From NCBI RefSeq assembly GCF_037893015.1, contig NC_133658.1:57854766-57918765 (forward strand): DNA of 64,000 bases, read 5' to 3'. Shown one piece after another: positions 11,700 to 22,649 of the stretch; the first letter of the stretch is position 1; every line of letters starts with the position of its first letter. Under the pieces are notes generated by a model. That model did not search any database, was not told where the DNA came from, and worked only from the letters and a program-made list of their open reading frames with translations. This DNA is from Macrotis lagotis (Eukaryota > Chordata > Mammalia > Peramelemorphia > Peramelidae). The translations under genes were made by a program, and so were the position numbers.

Positions 11700-12245
11700 G
11701 CAACCATTTTCTCCTATTGGAAAGTTCTTCCTGGAGTCAACACTTTATGAATGGTTCAATTCAGCCTTCTTTCATTTCCTCTTAGCCCTATTTCTGACTT
11801 TCTCTAGGCTTTAAAAATCATATTCCTGTAAGAAGTACCTTCATTCCTTCTTCTGTTAGAGTATAAGCTTCTTGAGGCCTGGTACTCTTTTTATTTGCAT
11901 TTGTATCTTTAGTATTTTGTACAGTGTCTGGCACATTGTTGTCTTAATTGTTCAAACATTTCAGTCATGACCAACTCTTATGACTCCATTTGGGATTTTT
12001 TTTTTTAGCAAAGATACTGAAATGGTTTGCCATTTCCATTTCCAGCTCATTTAACAGATGAGGAAATTGGGGCAAACAGGATTAAGTGACTTGCCCAGTG
12101 TCACAGGGCTAATAAGTGCCTGAGACAAGAATTGAACTCAGGTCTTCCTGCCTCCAGGTTTGTGACTCTAACCACCACCCTGTATAGCTACCCTTGCTAT
12201 TAATATGCTATTAAGTATATTAGATGCTTAATAAATGTTTGATGT
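11700..12245 (+). repeat. L2 3' end split by an antisense MAR1
   Basis: L2 'gagtataagcttcttgaggc' to 'cagtgtctggcacat' (11938), then antisense MAR1 to about 12195, then the L2 tail 'agatgcttaataaatgtttg'. The MAR1 sits at nearly the same L2 position as the one at 427. Confidence 0.7.
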
Positions 12246-12249
12246 CTGC

Positions 12250-13210
12250 CCAATGGAGGTCTTCCATCAAAGACTTACAAAGAAGGAGCACTTTTTTGTA
12301 ATTTTGTGGAATGCATTCTTGTTCAGTTACAGGCTCTATGACTCCCAAGTCTCTTCTACCTCAGAGATTTCATGGGTCTGTAAAATGAAAAGATCAGACA
12401 TGATCCCTAAGATCCTTTCCAGTCAAAAGTCCCATGATCTAAATCCAATCCTCCTGATTTTGCAGATGAGGATGGAGGCCTGGAAAGTTATTTCCTCAAG
12501 GTTACTTAGTGAGTTGGTAGAGGACCTGGGTCTCCTTTTCCCTGATCTAGTGCCCTTTCTATACTACATCATCCCTAAGATTGGGTGAAGTTGACTGCCG
12601 AAGGACTTTTAAACCCATAACCAGGAGACTAATTTTTCTTCATTAGGCAATTAGCAGCTATTGGAGCCATTTGAAAAAGTGGATGATACATCCTGACCTG
12701 CTCTTGCACTTAGGGGGAAAAAAGTGTTGGGCAGCAATGCTTGGAATTGATTATATTGGCAAGGAGGCAGGGATGTAGCTGTCAGCAAGACTGTAGCAAT
12801 CAGACAAGATAAGAATGTGTGGGAGGAACTTATCACTATTTAAAAAATATCAATCATGGTAATAGAAATGACAAAGGGAACAGAAGAGTCAGAGAGAGTT
12901 CCAAGCTTGAGAACCTGGCAGGGGGTTAGGATGGGGTGATCAATAAGAGAGGCAGAGGGGAAGGATTTGGGAGAAGGTCAAGTTTTTGTCTTCCTTGTCC
13001 AGTAGGTTGGATTTCTGAGTGACTGAACCATCCAAGATAGAGAGCGATGGTAGAAGATTTTATCTAGAGAACAATGATCCAAAAAGAGTTTTAGAATTGG
13101 GAGGGAAGTTAAAGAGCAGCCTGGCTAGTTCTCCAATTGATCAATGAGGGAAGAGAGCTCTAGAGAGAAGTAACTTGCCCAAGGTCATGAAAGGAGTTAA
13201 TGAAAGAGCA
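12250..13210. repeat. MIR (plus), L2 (minus) and L3/MIR (minus) fragments
   Basis: MIR at about 12300-12440. Antisense L2 coding-end at 12640-13060 ('ggcagcaatgcttggaattg'-type region). L3/MIR at 13075-13200. Confidence 0.5.
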
Positions 13211-13439
13211 AGGTCTTTCTTTGCCACTTCAAAAAGTCCTGCTCAAATACAATCAAATTCAACCCATATTACTTTCTCTCCTCAGCCATTCCTATGACAG
13301 AGGAGGCAGGACTGCCCCTGAGCCTTCCCCTTCTGCAGAGATATTTCTCCTAGTTTCCTTTTGTCATCTGTTTTTTCCTCTCCTGGGACGCCTTAGGTGT
13401 TTTTCATCATAAGAGGATAGAATCTTATAGTTAGAGGTC

Positions 13440-13590
13440 TTAGAGGATATGTAGTCCTTTCTCTCTCTTTTCTTTCCTTTGTTGCTTCTTTTTCATTTTT
13501 CTTCTCCCTTTCTTTCCCCCCTTCTCCTTTCCTTCCCTTCCCCTCTTCTTCTTTTCCCCCCTCCCTTCCTTTCCCTTCTCTTCCCAATCA
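13440..13590. repeat. Pyrimidine tract
   Basis: C/T-rich plus strand, G/A-rich minus. Flanking 13210-13440 and 13600-13680 show no feature. Confidence 0.75.
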
Positions 13591-13679
13591 ACACAGACTC
13601 TCTGACTTTCTCTACTTCCAGTCTGATCTATTTTACTCCTTCTTAGGGAATCTGTTCCTATACCATTCCCAGGAGTTCA

Positions 13680-14585
13680 CCATATTAGTAACAGATTTAG
13701 GGTAGGCACAAGCTCACTTTTAACCCTATTATAGCTCAGAGCTCTTGAGCTCAAGCAGTCAATAGGTCTCAGCCTCCCTGTGGCCAGAATAAGGTCTCCA
13801 TCTTCGAAATGTAGAAGCTGAGGTACAAAGAGAAGAATTTTCCTGAAGGTTCTGTAGCTAATAAGTGGCAGAAGACTCTGTTCTTCTGATCCCCAAATCA
13901 ATAAACTTTCTTCTATAGTATGTACACTGCCTCTAATATGACTTGGCCTGTATAGAAAAGATGGGATTATGAACAGCAAAGGTCCTGATTTTCATAGGGT
14001 CCTATTCTCTAGAGAATGACTCTTGGCTACAACTTTTTTGAGGGTCCAGAGGTAACCAGAAATTGGGATGAGCAATTAGGAGGAATAGTTAAACCAACAT
14101 CCAATGAGTAACTGGAGAAATAGGAAGAAAACGAGGATAGTGGCTTCAAAGAGTGTGAGGTGAGATGAGACAGAGGTATATGCTGCTCAATGTGATCAAA
14201 GATTGACATTGGAATGATTTTTGTCAGTAGCACAGATGCAGCAGGTACCCCCATATTGAACTAGAAACCTGCCACTGTCCCTGGTGGGGACTTCTCTCTA
14301 AGCCCAGTATCCTCAAATGTAAGGTTAATGTCAGTTTTTAGGACATTTTATGTCAATTCAGAGAATATTAGAGTTGGAAGAGACCCCAGGAATCATTTAT
14401 CCTATGGGTTGGCAAACCTTTTAATGGGGAAGAGCCATTTGGAGTGATATCTTTGGAAATAGAATGTTTGGATATACATATACTTATGTGAGGTAGCCTG
14501 ACAAAGAGAATAAAATGTTGAGTTAGAGTCAAGAGGTGCTCCAAACCTACCTCTGAAGTTGGACAAGCCAATGAATCAAACAAGC
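13680..14585. other. Unclassified sequence with a MIR remnant
   Basis: Antisense MIR-like at about 13790-13940. A ~30-bp segment near 13671-13700 recurs at 29650-29680. 14400-14440 resembles a DNA-transposon remnant. No gene. Confidence 0.4.
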
Positions 14586-14589
14586 AAAA

Positions 14590-15230
14590 GGGTATTAATC
14601 ACACTAATGTGTGATAGTCTTTATACTTTGTATCCTAGGAGATAGAAAGACAAAAACAAAAAGAGTCCCTGCCCACAAGGAGTATATGCTCTACTGTGGA
14701 AATGCACCATGTTCACAGATAAGTATATTTAGGATATGTCCAAAATAAATACAGTGATATGAGGGAGGCATATCAACTAGATCTTTTGAGATAAATCTTA
14801 AGAAAATTTGTTAAGTTCCAAGAGAAAATGAAGAGAAATAGGATGTAAGATTGTGGGAACAACTTGTATGAAGACCCTGAGGTGGCAGATGAAATGTGTT
14901 TGATTGAAGCTTAGAGGGAATGAGAAATGGAAATGTATATTCTGGAAACATAGATTAGAGCCCCATTGTGAAAGGTTTTAAATGCCAAATGGAAGAGGTT
15001 GGATAATATCTTAAAGGCAAAGAGGAGCCATCAACACTTCTTAAAGTATTTTTATGCTTTATTTTATTCTACTTTAATTTGGAAGTTATGTGGAGAATGG
15101 ATTGAAGAAGAGAGACTGGAAGCAGAGAGATCAGCTAGAAAGGCTACTGCAGTAGTCCAATTGAGAGGCATTGAAGTCCTGGAGACAATGATGGGCAAGT
15201 ATGGGACAGATCCTTGATTTAGGAATATTG
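14590..15230 (-). repeat. Long antisense L2 (3' end through ORF2 end)
   Basis: 'gagtccctgcccacaaggag', then 'ggttttaaatgccaaatgga', then 'ctactgcagtagtccaattg' are successive antisense L2 landmarks over about 640 bp. Confidence 0.7.
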
Positions 15231-15239
15231 TAGTTGAAG

Positions 15240-16260
15240 CATGTGAGATACTACCATAGAAAGCCCATTCAACCCAGGATCCTCAATGAAGAGAGAAGGA
15301 ACAGAAGGTTCAAGAGTAACTTGTTTAATGTCACTCAGCTGTTGAGTAGGGGAGCTAGCCTAGAACTTGGGTTTCTGGTTCAGGGTCTTTCTAGTGAGCA
15401 GACTGTCAAGAGCTGAGTAACTTGTAAGAAGGGATCATTGCACTAAGGCATGTGATTTCAGGCCAAGCTCTAGAGAGGCATGGACTGTTGAGTCCAGTCT
15501 CCAAGCTGGGCATAGTCTTTCAGAAGCCTAACAAAGACTTAAGAGAACCTGTAGAGAACTTCTGTTGAGGTCTCAAATGTATAAGTTATTTCCCTTCCTC
15601 ATCTTAACAATCAGTTAGCATAGTTGATAAAAATACTGGACTTAGTATCACAAAGATCTACATTTGAATCCTGCCTCAGTTATACCACTTTTGTGACATG
15701 AATATAATTGTAGTTAAGACGGGTTATGATGGATAAATCAATAAGCTGCTAGAATATATGGAAATTAATCGACAGTGTGACTTGTTCTCTCTCAAATTCA
15801 GTTTTCTCATTTGTAAAATGTGGATAATAATAACACTTCCCTCAATCAGGAGTCCACGGACCTCTAGATTCATGGATAAATTTCAGGGAGCTTTGAATTT
15901 GGATGGGGAACAAAGCAGCTTTCTAATTTTAATCTCTAACTGAAATTTAGCATTTCTTCAATTTTAAAAATATGATTCTGAGAAGAGGTTTCTAGGCTTC
16001 ACCAGACTGTCCAAGGAGTCCAGTATACAAAAAATGTTAAGAATCCTGTTAAAAAGAAAATGTTTTGCAAACCCTGAATCTCTATGCAAATGGTAACTAT
16101 TGTTATTAGCCCTCAAAAGAAGGGAGTTGGATTAGATGATCTCAGAGGTCCTTTCTCCCTTTGCCATTTTGTGATTTTTTTTTTTTTTTTGGTTCTTTCC
16201 ATCATTCCATCAACAAGCTCTTATTAGGTTCCAAAGTGCCAGGCATTTTGCACCTTTGGG
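15240..16260. repeat. MIR fragments, hAT-like element and L2 end
   Basis: MIR at 15600-15840 and 16060-16165 (plus). 15850-16060 matches a hAT/Charlie-like mammalian element ('aatgttaagaatcctgtt' end). 16195-16260 is an antisense L2 end after a T run. Confidence 0.5.
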
Positions 16261-16498
16261 AAGGGGGTCAAGGTTGGAGCTACCATCCCCCCCTCCTCTA
16301 GGACTGGGTTTTCATACTTGCTCCATTGCTAGCAACTCAGGGACCCTTCTGGTACCCACTCTATAAGAGTCATTCAGAACCAGTCATCCATTTAAGGAGT
16401 GAATAATAGCTGCTGTTCTCAAAGTTAGCCCTTAGCAGTATTTCAGGTGGCATAATAGTGGGAGGAAGGTTTGTAGCTTTATTCTTTCTGAAGGTGGG

Positions 16499-16604
16499 TT
16501 GGGAGGGGAGAGAGAGTGGGGAGTGAGAAGAGAGGAGGGAGGAGGAGGAGGAGAGACAGAGAGACAGAGACAGAGAGAGAGAGAGAGAAAGAGAGGGAGG
16601 GAGG

Positions 16605-16650
<46 letters not shown>

Positions 16651-16654
16651 GAGA

Positions 16655-16750
<96 letters not shown>

Positions 16751-16801
16751 AGAGAGAGAGAGAGAGGGAGAGAGAAGAGAGACAGAGAGAGAGAGAAAGA
16801 G

Positions 16802-16862
<61 letters not shown>
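16499..16862 (+). repeat. 310-bp (GA)n microsatellite array
   Basis: Nearly continuous GA on the plus strand with GGGA and ACA interruptions. The Glu/Arg and Ser/Leu open frames on both strands are translations of the repeat. Confidence 0.95.
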
Positions 16863-16864
<2 letters not shown>

Positions 16865-16881
16865 GGGAGAAAGTGAGTGTA

Positions 16882-16902
16882 GGGGTGGGGTTAGGGGTGG
16901 GG
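16882..16902 (+). other. Perfect G-quadruplex motif
   Basis: Four GGGG tracts separated by loops of T, TTA and T, directly right of the GA array. Confidence 0.7.
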
Positions 16903-16994
16903 TATAATACTTCATCTATAAAGAGAAATACTTATTGAGCCTGACTAGGCTGATTGAGTTATAGCAAGCTAAAAGACAACTCATTTCCAGGTTC

Positions 16995-17205
16995 AACCCC
17001 TCTCTAACCTCCCCTCTTCTCCTTTCCCTCTCCCTTTACCCCCTTCTTTGCTCTTCTCTCTCCTTCCTTTTCCTGTCCCCCTCCCTTCTCCCCTTCCTCT
17101 CCCTTTTCTCTTCTCTTCCTTCTCCCCCTCTCCCTCTTTCCTCCCCACTTTCCTCCCTCTCCCCCCCTCTCCCCCCTCTCCCCCCCTCCCCAGCTTTCTC
17201 GGCTC
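16995..17205. repeat. Pyrimidine tract left of the CpG block
   Basis: C/T-rich plus strand with CCCCCCTC repeats near 17160-17190. The strand bias is opposite to that of the adjacent GA array. Confidence 0.8.
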
Positions 17206-17244
17206 AGGAACAAATGTCTATTCTTGCAAAAAAAAGAAGTGACA

Positions 17245-17760
17245 GGGGTCGGCTCAGTGCTTTCCACATGACCTGCCTGGGAACAGGGCCCGTCTTTGTT
17301 AATCCCGCAGCCTGTCAGTTCAGCCTCTTCACAAAAGGCATAAGCCACTTACTGCTGTGCTCCCCCCTGACCCCGGCCCGCATTGTGCTGCGCTAAGGGA
17401 GGGGCCCGAAGCTCGGACCCCTACCCCCTTCCCATTTCAGCTGCTCGGAGCCCCCAGCCCCCCCATGCCCGGGGGAGGGGGGGGGAAGCAGGCAGGCGGG
17501 GCTGGGCAAAACCAGCTGGGCAGAGGAAAGGACTCAACAAAAGCCCGGGGCCGCCGCTGCTCTGCGGGACTGGGATGGGAGCGGGGGGCAAGGGCAGGAC
17601 CAGGGACAGGGGCAGGACCAGCATCAGAAACAAGGCGAGCAGGCGCAGGAAAGGGGGGCGCAGTACTGGAGAGGTCTCTGAAGGAGCGGGACTGGGCAGT
17701 GACAGCAACCCTGCAGGACTGTCATCATCTCAGCCGCCGCCGCCGCCGCCGCCGCCTCCA
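17245..17760. promoter_or_regulatory. CpG-rich block, possible promoter or enhancer
   Basis: From about 17340 to 17760 there are roughly 24 CpG dinucleotides in about 420 bases, with high GC content. The rest of the window is strongly CpG-poor. Adjacent 17245-17350 is apparently unique sequence. A (CCG)n run of about seven units lies at 17733-17756. The frames across it encode Pro/Gly/Arg/Ser-rich peptides that run into a pyrimidine tract, so I do not call a protein. No TATA box or clear first exon with a donor was found. It could be a TSS-type CpG island for a transcript on either strand, or simply GC-rich DNA. The observed/expected CpG ratio is near 0.5 by my count, which is borderline. Confidence 0.4.
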
Positions 17761-18040
17761 TCTCCTCCTCTTTTTCTTCCTTCCTCTCTCCTCCTTCCCC
17801 TTTCTCCTCTTTCGACTCTCTTCCTTTTTGTTTCCTCTGAATGCCTCCTCTTTTTTTCTCTCCCAATTTCCTTTTCCATCTCACTCTTTCCTCCTTGGTT
17901 CTATCTCTCCTGGTTTTCCCTCCTCCCTCCCCCTTCTAATTCTCTTTCCTCCTCTTCTTCATTCTTCCATTCCTTCTGTTTTTCTATTCCTTCCTCTTTT
18001 CCCCTTTCCTTCCTTCTCTCCCCTTCCTAGTTTCCTTTTG
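17757..18040. repeat. Pyrimidine tract right of the CpG block
   Basis: C/T-rich run with TTCC and TCTCC motifs, ending at a SINE target site. Confidence 0.8.
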
Positions 18041-18199
18041 TTTTTGTTTTGTTTTAGGTTTTTGCAAGGCAAACGGGGTTAAGTGGCTTGCCCAAGGCCA
18101 CACAGCTAGGTAATTATTAAGCGTCTGAGACCGGATTTGAACCCAGGTACTCCTGACTCCAAGGCCGGTGCTTCATCCACTGCGCCACCTAGCAGCCCC
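18041..18199 (-). repeat. tRNA-derived SINE with 'ttgcaaaaacc' tail
   Basis: Full-length antisense copy: head 'gccacctagcagcc' at right, tail 'ggtttttgcaaggca' at left. A perfect 15-bp duplication CCTAGTTTCCTTTTG flanks it at 18026-18040 and 18200-18214. Confidence 0.9.
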
Positions 18200-18519
18200 C
18201 CTAGTTTCCTTTTGATAGAACCTCAGTCTCCCAGGGTTGGAAGAACTGGTGAGTCATCTAGTTCAAGCTTTACCTGAAGCAGTAATCCATTCTATGACAT
18301 TCCTAACACCTGAAGACCCTTCGGCCTCTGTTTAAACACAGTTAATGAGAGCAACTCACTGCTTAAGCCAGGAAACCCATTTCCCATTTCAAACAGAATG
18401 CAAGACTGACTAGCACCACTCACGCCCTGCTTCTGGAAGAATAACTGAGTCCCCATCCTACTGAACTTCTTCCATCATTATCACAGTAAAACAAGAGCAG
18501 CTAGTGCAAACTTCTCTCA

Positions 18520-19030
18520 CTTCCTCTGCCCCCAACTCTTTCCTCTCTCTCCTTCTTTCCCTTTCCTTCAGTTAACTTCCCCTTTCCTTTTCCTTTTTCC
18601 TTCCTTTCCCCCTTCCTTACCTCCCAACTTCTCCTTTCTCATCCTTTTCTTTATCCCTCCTCCCTTTGCATTTCCCCTTTTCTCTTCCTTCCTTCCCTCT
18701 TTCCCCCTTTCTCTCTTTTTCCTCCTATCCTTTCATCCCTCCCTCATTCTTTTCATTTCTCTCCTTGCCCCTCTTCTCTCTTCCCTCTATCTCCCCTCCC
18801 CTCCCCTTTTTCCCTCCTCTCTTCACTTACCTCCTTCCTCTCTTTACCTCCCTCCTTGCTTCCCCTGTCTCCTCCTCTCCCCTCTTTTCTGGCCTGTCCT
18901 TTTCTTTCATCCCCTCTTTTCTCTCCTCCCTTCCCATTACCCTCTTTCACTCTCTTTTCTTCCTTTTCCTCTCTCTTTCTTATCTTCTTCCTCTCTTCTC
19001 CTCTCTTTCCCCTTCCTTCTCTCTTCCCAG
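18520..19030. repeat. 500-bp pyrimidine tract
   Basis: Degenerate C/T-rich plus strand. Open frames are low-complexity. 18215-18520 between it and the SINE includes an L3/MIR-like relic and otherwise nothing clear. Confidence 0.8.
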
Positions 19031-19039
19031 TCAAACATG

Positions 19040-19720
19040 AGTCAAGGCAGCTGACTCGCCTAGCTTTTGATCAGGTGATTTCAGTCTGAAGTATTCAGAC
19101 CAAGTGGGTTTCATCCAGGCTTCTGTACTTGGGAATCATAAAGGGGTAGTAGCATCAGAGAATATTGAAGCTGGAAATGAGGCTGCCTATGAGACCTGGG
19201 GGAAGTTACTAAACCTCTCTGAACCTCAGTTCTTCATCTCTAAAAGGAGGAGATGGAACTTGAAAGGACCTCTAATTTCCCAATTCTAAATCTCTGATCC
19301 TAAGATCCTAGGAAAATTCTTTCATGTTATAGTCTGTGAAGGTTAAATTTTCTCTCTAAAAAGGTTGAATCTAGATATCAGGAAGCAGGGCAGAGAATTG
19401 AGGGAGTCCTTAGCTATGACCCCAGAAGTGAAAAGCTGCTTAATACCCCTGCTAATACCCTTAAAACCTCTCATATGAATCATATACACTTAATGGAAGC
19501 ATGGAATGGGGATAGTGGAGAGAGCCTTGGACTAGGGCTCATGTTCCTCCTCTGACATATTCTGGCTGTGTGACTCTGGGGAGGTCATTAACTTTTTCAG
19601 TGCTCTGAGCAACTCTCCATTATTATAAATTGCAGAAAAGATGGTCCCTCCAGCCCTAATAAGGGTTTTTTTTTAATCAGGAAATTCTTTTTTATCAGTA
19701 GTAATAATAATAATAATAAT
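19040..19720. repeat. MIR SINE fragments and (AAT)n
   Basis: Plus MIR pieces at about 19190-19320 and 19500-19680. (AAT)n at 19702-19724 abuts the next SINE's tail. Confidence 0.6.
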
Positions 19721-19724
19721 AATG

Positions 19725-20030
19725 TTTGTCCTTCATTTTTAAAGAAGACCATGAAAACAGGGAGGTGATGTCATGACAAGCATATGAATTGGATTTGAGT
19801 GAGGGGTACTGTACCAGCCTCACTTTCTCCTACAGAGTCATCTGGGTCCAGTGGCCAGACATGGATCAGGATGACTCAATATGACCCTGGATGTGAGGCA
19901 ATCAAGCTTAAATTACTTGTCCAAAGACACAAAGCTAGTAACAATCAAGTGTCTAAGGTCTGATTCAAACTCCTGGACTCCTAATTCCAAGGCCAATGCT
20001 CTATCCACTCCACCACCTAGCTGCTCTCTC
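19725..20030 (-). repeat. Composite marsupial SINE (tRNA-like head, 'tttgtccttcatttt' tail)
   Basis: Antisense: head 'ccaccacctagctgctc' at 20010-20027, middle 'ggaggtgatgtcatgacaag', tail at 19725 against (AAT)n. Same family as 62447-62748, with relics at 34020, 35385 and 41830. Confidence 0.7.
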
Positions 20031-20059
20031 AGTAATAATAGGTCCAACCCTAATCCCTT

Positions 20060-20520
20060 TCCCTTTGACCAAAGCAGGTCTTAGAGCTATGTTTCAGAGG
20101 CAAGAACTAACCCTCCCCCAGTCCCCACTTTCTCCTAGAATTATGGGGAAAAGTTCAAACCCCACTCCTCTACTTAGTTTTTGCTTCGGTCAATCATTTT
20201 CTCTCTCTCTCTGCTTCTTCTTCCCTACTTATAAAAACATAGGGGTAGGACTAGATCACCCCTGAAGTCCCTTCTAGTCTGCAGTTTTCAATATTTGGAT
20301 TCTTGTGTGTTCCATTAGGTGGTGACTTGCTCCCTACAGAGCCCGCTGAAGTTCCAGATCTAATGATTGCATACATTTCTGCCCTCTATCCTTTAAAGAA
20401 ATCTTCACTCTCCATATTTTCTCTGAGGAGAAAATTTACAGTCCAAGTCATAAAACTAGAGTTCCCCTTGAAGGTGGGAAGGATAGAAACAAATTTTAAG
20501 CCATTGGCTTGAACTTAACT
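20060..20520. other. MIR remnant and unclassified DNA
   Basis: MIR-like to about 20290. 20300-20520 has no recognisable feature and a weak acceptor-like 'ccctacag' near 20337. Confidence 0.4.
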
Positions 20521-20589
20521 GTTAAATTTGAAAGGTCAATGTCAGCTACTCTTGAAAACTCCTCAAAACTTGTCAAACCAGCTTGGGCC

Positions 20590-20850
<261 letters not shown>

Positions 20851-20879
20851 CTCAGTAGGAACAATTAAAGGAAGTCACT

Positions 20880-21315
20880 TTGAGGCTATATATAACTCCA
20901 GCCTCAGCACAACCTCTCATTAGGCAGCTGTCACAAATGGCCGTGGGTCTGTCATGTCGGATTATGTCCTTGTTCAGTGTGTGGTAACCCAACAGTGACC
21001 TAGGGCAGCAGCAACAAACAGAAGCTGTGAGGAGGGTCTGCTGTTTGATGTAGGAGTCAATGTTCCTGAAGCCATCCAAATGCATCTGAAACCTGCTGAC
21101 ACTGGGAAGTTTAGTAGGGAGAATAGCAGTGTGTCAGCAATGCCTTGGGCACACCTGCCTTGCAGATGTGGACTCAGGAAATTTCCAGACCTGTAAACAT
21201 TTTCACCAGGCCACTTATTCCCAGGGATTACTTCCTTTTACTTCTAATTCCTGCCCCATAAATACCATGGCTGAGGAAGGCAAAGTAATCCACCTTACAG
21301 GGGTCATTGGCTGAT
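20880..21315. promoter_or_regulatory. Apparently unique block, possible conserved non-coding element
   Basis: Repeat-free mixed-composition DNA immediately right of a CT/CG/CA microsatellite. It includes a CAGCTG E-box near 20925, CACCTG near 21154 and CCATAAATA near 21255. There are short open frames on both strands but none with good splice sites. Confidence 0.25.
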
Positions 21316-21319
21316 GGGT

Positions 21320-21510
21320 TTTCAAGAAGGGAGGGATCTTAGGAGACCACCTAGTTCAGTTCCTTCACTTTATAGTTGGGAAAATGGAAGCCTATGAAGG
21401 CTAAATGATTTATCCAAGGTCACACAGGTGATAAGCCCCAGAGATGGAGTTTGCACTGAATCATTTGACTACAAGACTAGCATTCCTTCTGCCATACTGC
21501 CTTGTTGTTT
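21320..21510 (-). repeat. L3/MIR-like antisense fragment
   Basis: 'atttatccaaggtcacacag' and flanks mark an antisense SINE/LINE 3'-end type repeat. Confidence 0.5.
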
Positions 21511-21639
21511 CCTAGGAGGTCAATGAGAGTATTGAAAGAAGGAGACATTCCCTAGTTGGCAAGGGTTTGGAGATAAAAGGATGAACCAAGTAGTCTGGAA
21601 TATAACATGTTACACTTGCTTCCTTTGCCTACCTCAGTT

Positions 21640-22265
21640 CCTCCTGATACAAAAGTTTTATAGCCTAAATATCCAGACTCATGGCTCTCATCAGTCCCTT
21701 CTCCATTCTGTATACTTTGGTTCTTTTTTTTGCCTGGAGATTGTCAGATTGTCCTTTCTGTGCCTTCTTTCTCATCTCCATACCTTTGGACTACCTCTTC
21801 CTCTGTTCTGGGAATGCACTCCTTTCTCACTTCAACATCAAAGAATACTGATCTTTCTTCAAGATTTAGTTCAAACATCATCACCTGTTCTGATCACCTC
21901 CCTCCATAATTATCTGGTTTTTAACCATTTTGAACTTACTAGTATTGATTTTCTTTGTATTTATTCTTTATGTAAATATATATATTTATATATATAAATA
22001 TTCTCCCTTTTATACTGTAATTATTTCATATACAGTATTTGAGGGGCAGCAAGGTAGCACAGTGGACAGAGCATCAGCCCTGGAGTCAGGTGGACCTGAG
22101 TTCAAATCTGCCTACAGACTTGATATTTACTAGTTGTGTGACCTTGGACAAGTCACTTAACCCTGTTGCCTTGCAAAAACGAAACACAAAAAAACTCGAT
22201 ATATGGTATTTGAATCTACATTGCCTACCACAATAGAAGGTGATAAATAATTTTCAGTTGACTGA
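21640..22265 (+). repeat. L2 3' end split by a SINE
   Basis: Translation contains LFWECTPF near 21800, typical of the L2 end. The L2 tail continues after the SINE ('gaaggtgataaataattttc'). Confidence 0.65.
22043..22196 (+). repeat. tRNA-derived SINE in L2
   Basis: Head 'ggggcagcaaggtagcacag', tail 'gttgccttgcaaaaacg'. Imperfect target duplication ATATACAGTATTTGA / ATATATGGTATTTGA at about 22028-22042 and 22199-22213. Confidence 0.85.
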
Positions 22266-22387
22266 TTGACTGAACCCTCTTCTCTTCCATTTTCCCTGGA
22301 TAATTTGATTACCTGGCTTCTTGTGCCCTAACTTCATAGATGTAAGAGATCCTGATTATCCTTCCCTACTTCCCTTTTGCTGGGATT

Positions 22388-22646
22388 GTTGTTACTGAGT
22401 TGTTTTCAGTACTGTCTGAATCTTCATGACCCTATTTGAGATTTTTTTGTTTTAGCAGATACCAGTTTTCCATTTCCTTCTCCAGCTCATCTTTCAGATG
22501 AGGAAACTGAGGCAAGCAGGGTTAAGTGACTTGCCCAGGGTCACACAGCTAAAAAGTGTCTGCAGTTAGATTTGAAATCAGGTAAATGTGTGTCTTCTTG
22601 ATTCAAGGCCCAGCACTCTGTCCACTGGGCTACCTAACTACCCTAA
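22388..22646 (-). repeat. MAR1-type SINE
   Basis: Antisense: 'tactgagttgttttcagtac' tail, 'gatgaggaaactgaggcaag', head 'actgggctacctaactaccc'. Confidence 0.8.
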
Positions 22647-22649
22647 ATT

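Noticed and set aside
16370..16938. Open frames of 125-181 codons on both strands (Ser-Leu or Glu-Arg repeats)
   Set aside because: They translate the (GA)n array. Openness in several frames is expected for a dinucleotide repeat.
17357..18082. A 241-codon plus-strand frame across the CpG block
   Set aside because: Pro/Gly/Arg-rich then Ser/Leu/Phe-rich, running through a (CCG)n and a pyrimidine tract into a SINE. Lack of stops is explained by GC-rich and C/T-rich DNA. Kept only as a CpG block.
21581..21997. A 138-codon plus-strand frame
   Set aside because: Contains LFWECTPF and matches the degenerate L2 coding end. A LINE relic, not a host gene.
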